Below the pieces are notes generated by a model. It did no database searches. It had not been told where the DNA came from and saw only the letters and a list, made by a program, of their open reading frames with translations. Made by a program: the position numbers and the translations under genes. Below are positions 1 through 21,116 of a stretch of DNA of 64,000 bases, piece by piece; position 1 is the first letter of the stretch; the number at the start of each line of letters is the position of its first letter. The stretch lies in the NCBI RefSeq assembly GCF_023343835.1, contig NC_064447.1, forward strand, positions 2,666,001 through 2,730,000. The letters run 5' to 3'. The stretch comes from Lagopus muta (Eukaryota > Chordata > Aves > Galliformes > Phasianidae).

Positions 1-964
1 TGGGGTCACTGTACTCCAGCCAAGCATCAGCACAACCATGGGCACCACTGCTGTTTGGTGCAGACACATGGAATGTGGGATGCCACAGCTCTCAGTGCTT
101 TGTGCCACCTACATCCCTGTCACATCTCCTTGTACAGTAGAGATCCCGATCCCCACGGGTATCCTGACTCTCTTCCACATTATGGGCTGAGCAAAGCAAG
201 GCAGATATTGGACACACTGGTGCGACGTGACTCCTGGTCCCACCAGACCCCACATCTGTGGGAGCACTCTTGGCATGCCATGCAGGTGACGTCCATCCAG
301 GCAGGGTGGATGGACGTCAGGAAACCTCATGTCTCTGCTCACAGACCTGCATGCTGCCTGCTGCACTGTGGGGTCCCAAATCCCGACCCAGGCAGTAGGT
401 CTGAGGGTGAGCAAACTGCTCATAGAATTGTCCCATTCTTTGCATGGCAGTGGGTGCTGGCAGCTTGGCAGGGCTCTGCTGGGCTATTTTAAGCTGCAGG
501 GACATTTCCCTTGTAAGTGATAGCCCGAGGAAGCTGGTGTGCTCGTGTGCTAGCAGGGGCTGGTGGAGAGGCTGGGGAGTCTCCGGGTGGGCACTCTGAG
601 CCAGGCCGGGTGCTGGCACCCACAGAAAAAAGCCCTGGTTTAGGGACCCAGCTGAATTTGGCTTGTTGTCCCACTGCTGGGGCTCGGTGCCATCTGAACA
701 ATCCCGAAAGTTTAGGGATCATGTGGGGCAAGGCACCATCTGTCTCCAAAATCCAAGCTGCTCCTCGCTGGCTGCTCGCTTGCAGACCCCAATTTCCCAT
801 CTCGCTTCTTCCTTCACCACTTCCCTCATCTTTGTGCCATCTGCAAGCCAGCGGTCACAGGCTCAGGTTCTCCTCCAAGGCTCCAATAGGAACCCTGGGG
901 TGAGCACCCCAGTGGGAAGCAATCAGAAAACCACCCCACAGAAACCATTCCCCATTTTTCCTCT

Positions 965-974
965 CTATATTTAG
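965..974. promoter_or_regulatory. MEF2 consensus site 1
   Basis: CTATATTTAG matches the MEF2 consensus YTAWWWWTAR exactly. It is paired with another exact match 80 bases downstream, inside what should be an intron of a striated-muscle gene. About four matches are expected by chance in 64 kb, so function is only suggested. Confidence 0.3.
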
Positions 975-1053
975 CAAGCCCCGAGCCTGGTTTTAATCGT
1001 TGAGGTTTCCTTACCCTGCTTTCTTAATCAAAATATCATGCAGCCCTACCCCA

Positions 1054-1063
1054 CTATTTATAG
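1054..1063. promoter_or_regulatory. MEF2 consensus site 2
   Basis: CTATTTATAG is an exact, near-palindromic match to YTAWWWWTAR. With the site at 965-974 it forms a pair within 100 bases. MEF2 drives muscle genes, and SRL is a muscle sarcoplasmic-reticulum gene. Enhancer activity is inference. Confidence 0.3.
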
Positions 1064-4000
1064 AAATCAACAGCCAATTTTCTTTTCCAGCTAAACTTGA
1101 AATCTCCTCCACAAACCAGGTCAAGTTAGCCTGACAAATCTGTTTCCTATGTCTCTGCTGTGATCCGCATAGATCAGACATCTCCTCCTGTGTGCAGGAA
1201 GCTTTCACACAGGGATTTCTCCTGCAAAACTGATGGAAAAATGCCCCAGGGCTGCAGGGAGTGCATGGAGTGGGAAACTGAGGCATGGGCAGACAGGGCA
1301 GGGATGTTGCGTGACACAGGAGGTGCCTGCAGGGGGTCTGTGGTGTGGCCGCTGTCTCCTGGGGGAATCCCAGGAGGTGTTGGGTGGTTCTGAGCCCAGC
1401 TACGTTCCTGGCCCATTGCAGGACTTTGTCAGGACCGGGCACAGATTTTAGGTTCAGTGCGGCCTCACTTGTGCTCAATGAGAGGAGAGACAGGTGAGCG
1501 GCTTCCTTGGGTCTGCTAAAAATTCCCCACAAGGAAACACGTGCGTCTTTCTTTCATAGCACCAAGACGTTCCTCTAAGTGAATGAGTGCGTTTGACCAG
1601 AACATCTCTTTGACCAGGCCTCGTTAAAATAGCGATGGCAAGAAATACTGCTTTGGCAGTTGGGACCTGGCCTTGGCTTCCTTTCAACCCGTGCAGCTCC
1701 TCGTGCCCGTGTCCCCCTGGGTAGTGCCATCGTCACTGCTGTCACTCCTACTGCCACCAGGATGGGCACGGCTCCCGGATCAGATGTGCACCCCGGGGTG
1801 TGGGATCCCCCTGAGCCCCACTGGCAATGCAGGGGGAGAGCCACTCTAGTGGGAGATGGTGGCTGTCACCTCTCTGGCTATTGGTACCCATTTTGGAGCT
1901 TTCCCTTGGGTTGGGTTCGCACGCCTTGAGGAGCAGAAGAGAAACCAGGCTGCCTTGGTTAACGCTGGCTTTTCCTCTTGGTTAATGTTGGCTTTTCGCT
2001 TTTCCCCACGGTGTAAAACGTGAGCAAGGAAGGGAGCCCCAGTGCTGAGCACAGGGCACTGGGGAAGGGCAAAGCCAGGGTTCGTGCATGGCCCTGCACC
2101 CCTAAGGGCATCTGGTTCCCCTGGGGCATTCTGCACCTCCCGGGGCACTCTCCCACTGCAGAACTGCTGATCCCCCAAACAGCCGTCGTCAGAAATAACT
2201 CCCTGCATGCTGCTGGGGCTGAGATTCGGGCAGGGGAAGAAGGCGTGCAAAAAGCCATCCCTGCAGCACCGCGCGCTGCCGTCCCCACGCTCGGGGCTCC
2301 TATTTCTGCTGGAGGGGGAGAATGTCCTTCCCAGGGCCACCTGTGCCCATCTGTCCCTCCTGGCTGTCTCCAGCCCTGATGCCATTCACAGAGGTAGGCT
2401 CTCTCTGTTCATTCTGGCATTACTGCTCCATATAGTCCCATGCAAGGGTAAGGAAGGCAGGAAGGCACGGCAGCAGGAAGGGATGCATGCATCATAGCTG
2501 TAGGATGGGGAACCGTCCCCATGCTTCCCATGTTGGCTGTTGTGGCAGCAGCACCGGTGTCCCATATCCCACTGGTGGATTTCCATTGCGGTTGTGCCAC
2601 GACTTGCTGTCACAGCAGAGGACGGGGTTGCTGTGTTCCCAGTCAGGGACCAAGGGTTCTGAAAGTGAGTGGTTCAAGGTCTTCTCTTCCACGCTGCTTG
2701 GCATAATGCAAGGTATGAACAAGGGGAGCCTTGATGTCACCTTGCAACAGGTTTGCACATCACTGCTGTCCCTCTCCATCCTGGGGTGCACGGGGCTGCA
2801 GACAGCTCCTGGCTGAGGGTGTCACCCTTGGTCAAAGGGCCGGGGATGAGCGAGTGGGTGCCTGAGAGTGAGGGTCCGGTGCTGCCCCTGCCCTGCTGAG
2901 CTGCTGCTGACCCCACTATACAGTTGCTGGATGTATTTTTAGCCCGCAGAGGATGGGAGAAGGGTGTTAAGCCCGTAACCTTCGGCCCATTTAGCCACCC
3001 GGTGCTCACCAGCCGGCCATCTGCAGATCAGCACAATTTGCCTTGCGATGGATTTGGAGACCATGTAGGGGAAACAGGAGTGAGAAGGAGAGGGAGAGGG
3101 GCTTTATGTAATTCCATGAAGGTCACGGGAAATGAAGCCCGTGGCAGGGAATATCCCAGTGTGAGAGCATGGAGAACATTTCCTTTCTCCCTGTGCCCTG
3201 TATGTGGCCCACAGTTGGGCACAGGGGATGCAGCATGTCAATGCCCAGGGGACACATCTGTCCTCTGCATCCACTCAAAAGGGACACGTAGGGATCCCCA
3301 GTGAGCTCTCCTTTGCATACTCTTGCCCAGCCTCTCCTCACCAGCCCTGACCCTCCCCAAACACCTGCCCTGGAAGCAGCACTTCCCTCTCAGCCCTTTG
3401 GCTCATTGGTTATTTTAGGGCCACGCTGAGAATATCCCTGTCCTCATCTGCCATGGGGACCCTTGGGGTGCAGTGAGCAGAGCACGCCTCACCCAGCTCT
3501 CCCCTTTGGGTGGCTTGGAGGGTGGTTTAACACCCATGCCATCGTGCTGCCAAAGCAGTGGGTGTCATGGCAAGCAGGGTCCTGTGGGTCCCTGGCACAG
3601 CACAGAGGTGTGGGATGCCACGTGCAAGGCTACAAGAGAGGGCTGGCTCCATGCTGTGTGCAATGCTTGAGCTGCTGGCCGTGACCACAGCCCGGGCAGC
3701 GGTGGCCTTGCTCCCGGTTGGCATCTGCTTGCCAGCTGGAGTACAAAGGCATTATTTTCCTCTGAAACACTTCCCTGGTATGCAGGCACTCGAGTTTTCA
3801 GGGGATTATTTAGACGAGCAGCAACTGTTTGTAACGGAGACAGTATAGCTGTTGATATTTTATTTTTGGCATCCGTTGACTAATGTTAAATTGCAGTCGG
3901 AGGCCTATGGAAAATACAGATGCCTGCTCCCGGCCCGCAGAACAAATTCATTGTGTTCCAGCCAGTTGCACGGAGTGGCAAATGTTTTCCTAATGAAGGG

Positions 4001-4457
4001 ACGTGCACAATAAATAGCTCCATGCCCGCGGCGGGGTCAGGCCCTGCACTGGAAAGGCAGAGCCCACCGTGCTGTGCAGGGCTGGGGAGGACCCTTCTGC
4101 CTGCCAAGCACCCCTGGCCTCTCGCTCCCAGCTTTCAGAGCTCCCCACACAGCTGGGTCCTCTCTCAGAGCCGCTTCACCACCCCATAGAGCTTCTGCAG
4201 CACCCCACAGGCTGCACGGCCATGGGTGGCTGTGGTGTGCAGCCGTGGGGACACTTCCCCTATCCAGGCAGCATCAGCGCTTCCACCCGCAGACGCCTCT
4301 TTGTGCCCAGCTTCTTGCTATGGCCAGGACAGCGAGCCAGAGCCAGAGATGCTTTAGCAGGAGTTAAAATCTTGGTGATGGCATCCAAGCCTTCTCTTGT
4401 CCCCCATGGCCACGGGCGGGCGTGGGTGAGACTGACCGAGCTGTTCTCATCGTTTAG

Positions 4458-5429
4458 ATGAAGATGTCGGCCATGCCACCCAACGCCCCTTGTCTGCTGC
4501 ACAGCCCTATGGGGAGGAGATGGCCGTCAGTGGCAGCCCCAAGGAGGAGGATGATGGTGGAGCTGCCAACATCTCTGTGCTCAGAACCACAGAGGGAGGT
4601 GGCGAGAGGGTTGAAGAGATGAAGGGAGGCCTGAGCGAGGCTGCAGGGCAGGGCCAGGAGGGGCCTGATGGGTCATCAGGGAAGGACGCCACGTTGGGCA
4701 GCCCTGGAGCAGAGGGAGAGGCCGCCCCAGAGCATGGAACACAACATGGTGGCCAGGAGGAGGAGGAGGAGGCCGACACCAAGGAAGTGGCCTCAGAGGA
4801 AAAGGAGCCAAGAGTGTCTGCTCCCGAGGGAGGAGAGGAAGAGGATGAGCAGAGCTCAGAGGAAGATGACGAGCAGGGGGAGTCTGAGGAAGATGAAGGC
4901 AAAGCAGAGTCAGAGGAGGAGGGAAAGTCTGCAGAGGAGGGAGAGTCTGAGGAGGATAGTGCCAGTCCAGAGGGGCTGGAGGATGGAGCTGAAGGGACTG
5001 ACGCAGAAGAGACATTAGGGGAAAAGAGCCATGGCAAGGCAGCCGGCCATGAGGGAGAGCAGAGGAATGGCCCTGCCAGCTGCCATCACCCACCCTGTGG
5101 GGACGTGGAGCCTGGCTCTGGCAGCAGCAGCCCAGAAGCAGCAGAAGACCCATCTAGAGCAGTGGAAGAAGCAGCAGCAACAGAAGACCCACCAACAGCT
5201 GTCAAAATCCCACCAGCAGCCCTGGAGAACCCTCCAACAGCAGAAGACCCTCCAACAGCTGAAGACCCTCCAACAGCTGAAGACCCTCCAACAGCAGAAG
5301 ACCCTCCAACAGCAGAAGACCCACCAGCAGCAGTGGGAGACCCCCCGGCAGACAAGGCACCATTAGCAGAAATGGAGAGCCCAGCCAGTGCCCGCCCCGC
5401 TGCCGCTGAGCCCCGGCGCAGCCAGATAG
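4458..5429 (+). CDS. SRL: Sarcalumenin acidic (Glu-rich) cassette exon
   Basis: This exon encodes the luminal acidic domain of long sarcalumenin, which is known to bind calcium with low affinity and high capacity in the sarcoplasmic reticulum. The frame is open throughout and gives 324 codons (972 bases). Residues rich in Glu, Asp, Ser and Gly dominate 4750-4980, followed by a Pro-Ala region with a PPTAED tandem repeat at 5231-5320. One N-glycosylation sequon (NIS) lies near the start. The acceptor is TTTAG at 4453-4457 and the donor is AG|GTTGGA at 5430. Both junctions are phase 1, so the last G plus AA of the next exon makes a Glu codon, and skipping keeps the frame. Known biology: omission of this domain gives the 53-kDa glycoprotein. 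A TTG near 4490 is not a real start, because translation begins in an upstream exon. Identity comes mainly from position, composition and phase, since acidic domains diverge fast. Confidence 0.85.
5231..5320 (+). repeat. 18-bp coding minisatellite in the acidic exon
   Basis: Five consecutive 18-base units encode Pro-Pro-Thr-Ala-Glu-Asp, differing mainly at the Ala codon (GCA or GCT). Degenerate copies flank the block (ENPP before it, EDPPAAVGDPP after it). The unit is in frame, so copy-number changes would alter the protein by six residues without a frameshift. Confidence 0.9.
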
Positions 5430-6935
5430 GTTGGAGTCTTTTTCTCTCCGTGTGCTGTAACATAGCGAGCAGAGGGCATCGAGAGTGACCTACTATCAAA
5501 CCTGGCGGAGCTGAGCTTGGCACATTAAACTGCGCCTAATGCATGGCCCTCTCCTAATGCTTGTGCTTCCTGTCCTGCCCTTAACCTGCACGGGTGGGAG
5601 GCCGTGCCGTGGGCAGCGATGGCGAGGTGGGAGCCTGCAGACGTCGGCGCTCGTTGCGCTGATACCGAGGTTGGCCGACATTTCCCTCACTGCACTTTAA
5701 GCCCATGACTTCTCTTCTCATCTGCAGACACATATAAGAATCTCTCTTCCCTCCAATCCCTTTCAGCAGCTGCAAAGCTGTTAGAGGACATTTATCAGCC
5801 CGCAGAGCTCACTCACCCGGCTCTCTTGGCACACAGGCAGGACGCTGCCCAAGCTGGTGGGCCCCGCGTCCATCAGCCACTGGCCCTCAGCCCTTGCCTT
5901 GTAGGGAAGATGCAAAGAGCTAATTCAGACTGCTGAGCTGCTGAAGCGTTGCCCTGGCCGTGGGCAGGGTGTGTCCAATCAGCCAAAGGCAGCTAGCTCA
6001 GGAAAAGTGATCCCCCCTGCCATGTTTTACTAGAAATGCTTGCGGACTTTGGCCCCGTAGGTAAGGCAGCAACCTTTGGACCCAGCTGATTCTTTTTTGC
6101 TTCCTTCTGTAACATCCAAGCTCAAAAAGTTTACATTTGTGCCGAGAGGGAAAACCCAGTTTGGTCTCGGTGGCTGTACTTGGCAAGTCAAAAGGTCCTC
6201 CTCAGCACCCCAGCCTGAGGCTCAGCGTGGGGCTTGGTGCTGCCCCCATAGCCCAGCCCTTGGGGCCCTTGGTGTACCGGCTCTGCTAGCACATTCGGAC
6301 TGGGGACACCTCTGTCCCCCTTCATGGGGACACTGGGGAGCGAGCCCAGGGCCACCTCCTGCCACACGTTGCCGAGTCAAGGAGGCAGGGACAGCATGTG
6401 CCCATGGAGGGCTGCAGCCTGGCAGGACGCAGAGGTGGAGAAGCAGGAGAGAACCTTGCAAGCCTTCCCACCTCCAGCTCGACGTGTGATTTTTGAGGAG
6501 TGGACAGGGAGAGAGGCAGAGCACAGTGCCCAAAGCCGAGGGGAGCTGCAGCTGTCGGGGAGCAGCGGGTTGGGCAGGGGCCCCGCGGGCAGCAGGTGCC
6601 GCAGTTCCCACCCAGCACTCCCAGCACCCGAGAGCCCCTTCCAGGCACGTCCTTCGCATTCCCCATGGGCGCCGGCCCTCGCCTCTCCCTCACCGCCCCT
6701 CCTCGGAGCAGAGCAGTTGCCCACAGCACTTCCCCTGGCGGCTCTGACCAAACCCCTTAGGAGCATTTGCGGAACAGAAACCAAGCGGTGTGCCGAAGCT
6801 GTGGGTGCCGGGCAGGGTGGGCTCGGGATGTGCGTGCTCCCCAGCAGCCTCTCCCCAGCACAGCTTGTGTGAGCGCCCGCACTGCCCCTCGCCATCAGCC
6901 CCCGCCATAACAGTTCTCTCTGTCTTTCCCTCCAG
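5430..6935 (+). other. SRL: SRL intron between acidic exon and next exon
   Basis: This intron is bounded by a weak donor (GTTGGA) and a strong pyrimidine-rich acceptor (TTTCCCTCCAG). It carries TGCATG at 5540-5545, 111 bases below the donor. No exon or repeat was recognised. The open frames at 6220-6980 on both strands are GC-driven overlaps. Confidence 0.75.
5540..5545 (+). promoter_or_regulatory. TGCATG, RBFOX-type splicing element
   Basis: UGCAUG is the RBFOX1/2 binding motif. When placed downstream of an alternative exon it usually promotes inclusion, and RBFOX proteins are abundant in muscle and heart. It sits 111 bases below the weak donor of the acidic exon. A single hexamer occurs often by chance, so this is a candidate only. 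Confidence 0.35.
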
Positions 6936-7034
6936 AAGAGGTTGAGGATGCCAGCGAGCCCACCAAGCGTGACCGGTCCCACCTGGAGAACACCCTCAAG
7001 CTGAACGAAGACAAACCTGCAGATGACTTCTCAG
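6936..7034 (+). CDS. SRL: Sarcalumenin exon, N-terminal segment of the glycoprotein
   Basis: Thirty-three codons (99 bases), phase 1 at both ends. The acceptor CCCTCCAG and donor CAG|GTGAGG are strong. The translation contains [18 protein letters not shown], closely matching the mature N-terminal region of the mammalian 53-kDa glycoprotein as I recall it. In the short isoform this exon would join directly to the signal-peptide exon. In the long isoform it joins to the acidic exon, with a Glu codon made across the junction. It precedes the GTPase-like domain and has no catalytic motif itself. Confidence 0.93.
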
Positions 7035-16610
<9,576 letters not shown>

Positions 16611-16810
16611 GGTGTTCAGTACCATAACCATCCTCATGTTCCTACCGGTGAATGAGCTTATGTCTTATCTGTCCAAGAAGCCATGGTTTGTTAACCCTTT
16701 GAGTGCCACACTGGCAAAGGCTACTGTACGATGAGGACTTTGAGTCATTGACATCAATGGCAGGGGAAGATGGGTGGGCATAAGAAAGAGAATAAAAACT
16801 GTGAATTCCT
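16611..16810 (+). terminator. SRL: SRL 3' UTR with poly(A) signal
   Basis: A canonical AATAAA lies at 16791-16796, about 180 bases after the stop codon. It is followed by T-rich sequence (ACATTTTATCTTTGTTCTTT) suited to cleavage near 16810. A second AATAAA at 19363 could serve a longer 3' UTR, but nothing else supports that. Confidence 0.75.
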
Positions 16811-19800
16811 GACATTTTATCTTTGTTCTTTCGCGTAGAAGGCAATGTTTAGGCTGTAAGTATGAGAAATGTGTGGTGAGATAGAACTGTAGATGCTTCT
16901 TCACTGGTGCCGAGATGGGCGAACAGGAGTTTCAACCTCTGCAGATGTGAAGCTGGCAGGGAGCAAGAATGAGGGCACGACGTGAGAGCACAGCGGTGAC
17001 ACAGAAAGCGGGGGCACCAGCAGGAGCCCTGGGGCACAGCACAAACATCCTGCAAATCCCTGCAAATATCGACCCTGGTTTTCCTTCCGAGACTTTTAGG
17101 TTGCCTGGTGGAGTTCTCCTTTCATGTAACAGCTGAGCTGAACTTGATTCTGCAGCCTTCACTGGATGTGAGCCATATGAAGGGATTCGGTCCCCCCCGC
17201 TGGGTGTTTGCAGGGGCATTTGTGTCTCCAGACGGGTTGTCGTGATGAGATTTGCAAGTCCATGTCACAGCAAGGAGTGGTCTGGAAAGGAGCTGCTGGA
17301 AACAGCCTAGTTGTGCTGGGGGAACAGGGACGGCACCCCAAATCACAGCGACCTGCAGGGCTGTGAGCAAGCTCTTCCTTCCCTGAGTCAGCACAGAGAT
17401 GAGGCACTAGTGCCTGCTCCTGCCATTAACCTCAAAAATCCTTACTGGCGAGCAAAGCCTGAGTGTCAGCAGGCCTTTTTCAGTCCATGTTGAACGTTTT
17501 CTCTGAGTCAAACCCCCATGTTTTTGTGCTCTGCGGAGGGAAACAGGAATGCAGGATCACCAGCCGTGTTCTTTCCCCCCTCTGCTGACCTGTTCTCCCC
17601 AGGACAATCCAGGCAGGTTTCTGTGGCTTGTTCTCCAGACTTCACCCGCATTAGCCGTGATTTTCTTGGCTCATCTCTGTGCATCGACGCTCAGTCCCAG
17701 CAGCCATGGGAGAGTGAGCACTGCTTCAAGAAGGTGATGTTCCCCTGGGAGCTGACCTGGAAACCCAGCAGTAAGGCTGGGAGATTATGGCTGGCGCTGA
17801 GCCCAGTGCAAGCCACCAAGAGGCAGGCTTGGATGGAGAATGGTGCCTTTGAGCACTCCAGCAATCTGCCAATGGATGACCAGTATGCTGCTCTCCAGGA
17901 AAGCTCTGGTGCTGAAGGACTTACCTTTGTTAGGAACAAGAAGACATGACGGTGCCAGGTGAGGCAAGAAAAAGGCAAAGACTCTGAATGAAGGAAAGAG
18001 AACGAAGGACATGGAAGGTTCTGGAGTGATGAGAAGGGTGTGAAGGGCAGCACCCCTTGTCTTCCCTTGCCCCATGGGATGTGGGTGAAGAGAAGATCCA
18101 TGGGGCTCCATGTCCCTGGGCAGTGGGGCTGGGTGCTGTCAGGAGGTCCCTTGAGCCGTGGTGGGCTTGTGGGACTGCACCCAGGGACTTCCCACACTCC
18201 TTGCCTCTGCATGGTGGTGGGACTGGAGCTGGACTGGTTACGAGGAGACACCTCCATATCTAGGTGTGGAAAGGGGCACGTCTCATGGGAGGGGACTGCA
18301 GGTAATGAGTGAAGGCAAGGAGAAGTGTTGGAGGACACAGCCAGGATAGCCTGGAGAGAAGTGATGCACTCATGAGTCAGTGCTGTGAGATCTCAAGCCT
18401 GCCCGGAGCTGCTGCCTCCCTTCACTCTGTTCCTTTTTCCTTCTTGTACGTGATCCCATTGCTCATCGTCGTCCCTCTCTGTCTCACCCACTTTCTCGCC
18501 TCTCACTGTCCTCGGCCAGGCGAATTTGCATGGTTTTCTTAGGAGCTAATGGAGTAGAAACACTGACAGAAATGTGCTGATGTTGTTGCTGTTCCTGCTG
18601 TCACACCGTGTGTCGTTGTCACGGTAAGCAATGCGCAGAGAAGCAAACTTTCTATTTGCAAGTGCTGCATTGTGCCATCTCTTTCTCTGCGGTCTTTGGC
18701 CCTCCAGAGCTGGTGGGTTCAGTCTGGGGTGCCTCAGGCCCCATAAGGAGCCCAGTCTTTCCCTATGGCCTTGGGCCCGAAGGCAGCATTACTCTGCTCT
18801 CAGGATGCTCCCATCCTTCTCCCAGACCCTTTCCTTTTGCTCCAGCTTGTCTTTGGTGTTCATTGCCTTCTCCTATTTACACCCCTCTCTCCACCATCCT
18901 CACGCCCTATGCACCCCCTGAGCTTGAGGGTCCCAGATGGGGCTCCTCCATGTCCCTCCAATGTCCCTCCCCAGTAGGGAACGTTGGGGTTCCCATGCAA
19001 TGCCCCACGCAGCACTCCACATGAGAGCGATGGCAGACAGACCCAATGTCAGAGACAGCCTTGGCCCCATGCTGGAGGGGCAGGTGACACTGAGCCGGTC
19101 CCAGCTGTGGGATCAGTCAGCCCAGCCCCTCTCAGCTGTGTTAGGGGAGCTGTGGGAGCTGTGGGAAGGGGAGTGTGGAGACCTTGGTGTTCTGCTTCGA
19201 AACCCCAAATCTCTATGTCCCAGTACCAGGGCTGCAGGCATCTATCCTGAGAGGGTGCTGGGCAGATGCTGTTGGGAGTGGCATAGCTGGGGTACAGGCC
19301 TGTGTAGATGCCCAGATCATGTGCATTTGGATGAAACTGTCAGTTTGAACATCAGCCTGTTTAATAAATCCTGATCTTTTCCAAACTCACTCCCCATGGG
19401 TGCCTGCTTAGTTTTTCTAACTGTTGTGGTTGAGGAAGAGGTAGGCAAGGAAAGCAGACAGCGGGGGTTGTGTCTCCTTCCGAGGGGCTAGGAGGAGTGC
19501 TGACCCACAGAGGATCCCCCAAGCATAGGTCCCCGTCACAAAGCCCAGGGATGCGTGTGAGCAGCCAACATCTTTCATGGCTGTGGCTTCTGCCCCTGGA
19601 GCACTGCCTGGGTCGGTGCCTGACCTGCCTGGGGACCTGCTGCCCAGCTCTGTCTGTGTGTCCTTCCAACAATCTGTCTAGCTCACTGATCTGAAAGGGT
19701 TGTTGCAGGAAAGCTGGAGGAGGAGGAGGAATGTCTCGCTCAGCAGTGGCTTCCTTTGGAAAGTCTGGAAAAAACTGTGGCATCTTGACGTGCGTGAAGG

Positions 19801-20221
19801 TCTGACTAGCGAAAGCACATTTTCTTTCCAAAGCTGCTTTAGAGATGTGAATCATGAGAAATTAATGCTCCTGGCAGGATGAAAACTGATTCCCCTGAGA
19901 CGCAGTGCTGGCAGCAGCTCTGGCGCATCCCTTGGATGGAAAACACGAGCATTGCTCCCAGCCTCGCCGTGCTGCAGCCCAGGGCTCAGCAGTGGCACTG
20001 CTGGCACTCAGCACAAGGTGATGGTGCCACTGCCCTGTTGGCCCCGTGGAGTGCCCTGAGGTCTCCTTCACCTGCCCTGATGTGTGTGGAGCTGATGGGC
20101 TGCTCCCTGCATGAGGGAATCCAGAACAAGCTTCCCTCAGACTTTTGTATTTTGCCTGTTGAAGAGTAACACCTGTAACCTCATCACCCCCTGCAGCATT
20201 GCTGCATGTCAGGGATGAAAG

Positions 20222-20290
20222 TATCACAGAATCATAGAACGGTTTATGCTGGAAGGGACTGAAGGGCCACCCGCTTCCAGCCCAAACCAT
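20222..20290 (-). mobile_element. CR1 3'-end fragment, antisense
   Basis: The sequence 'atcacagaatcatagaac' followed by 'ctggaagggactgaagggcca' is the reverse complement of the CR1 3' end with its ATTCTRTG terminal repeat. Only about 70 bases remain. Confidence 0.85.
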
Positions 20291-21116
20291 TGGCTTTTTG
20301 CAATGAGGTTGATGTCGTTTCTGTTTCTATGCTGCAGAGGCAAGGAGCAGCGCCTATAACTCAGTTGATTTTTCTCACAGTGAGCACGAGGCCAACACTT
20401 CTCCCTGCAGTGAAGGGAGCCCCATGGCTCTCCAGGTATGGCTTCCCATGGAAGGGTGCCTGCCTTTCCTCAGCCAGCCATGCATGGGGAGCTGGCGGCT
20501 CAGTGCCTTGCATCAGAGCAGGATCGAGGGCGCCCTGCAGGGAGCCAGGGTGCAACCCAACAGGCTGCTCCTTCTGCAGCACGTTCATTAGTGGCCGTTT
20601 AATTACAGAAAGCAACGATTAGCCGTTCTGAAATGTTAACATGCACACGCATGGTATGCGACGAGCAATTAGTGCTGCTAATATTAGCGGGAGTAGCAGT
20701 GGGAGGAACAGGAAAAGCACAGCAGCATGGCAGCAGCCACCAGATCTGCTCCTGCAGTCACTGGGGGACCTTCTGCAGTGCCAGCATCCCCTGCAGGTGA
20801 CCCAGGGAGTGAGGGTGCTGCCCGATGCTTCTCGATGCCGTGGTTAATGGTTGCTGCTCCTAAATCTGGTGTTTTTCAGCAGGACAGAGGATTTCCAGCC
20901 AGAAGCCCACCTCCTGTCCTACCTGTCATTAAAAAATCATTGCAGTTGTGTTGCTGTGGGAGGAAGGAAGAGTAAACTGTCAGCTCTTTGGCTTTCCACA
21001 CACATCTGCATCCGAGAGTTTCCGCTTCGGTGGCTGCTGCATTCCCCCTTCCCATGCCCCACACACTGCTCTTCTCCCAGCTCCAATCCACAGTGCCTGG
21101 TGTTTGGCTGAGCCCT

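Larger units (their letters stand above)
1..4457 (+). other. SRL: SRL intron upstream of the acidic exon (partial)
   Basis: No coding exon was recognised here. The first SRL exon, expected to encode a signal peptide and end in phase 1, was looked for but not found, so it is assumed to lie left of the window. The many open frames lack conserved motifs and overlap one another on both strands, which is typical of GC-moderate intronic DNA. Two MEF2-type A/T-rich sites lie at 965-974 and 1054-1063. No CR1 copy was recognised in this stretch. Its assignment as an SRL intron rests on the phase-1 acceptor at 4457/4458 and is inference. Confidence 0.6.

Noticed and set aside
2521..2706. Signal-peptide-like start (MLPMLAVVAAAP) as SRL exon 1
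   Set aside because: The nearest donor-like GT would end the exon in phase 0, but SRL needs phase 1, and the residues do not resemble known sarcalumenin starts.
4490..5488. Calling 4490-5488 a free-standing gene
   Set aside because: It starts at TTG and ends 59 bases into the intron. The acceptor at 4457 and donor at 5430 and the matching phases show it is an internal SRL exon.
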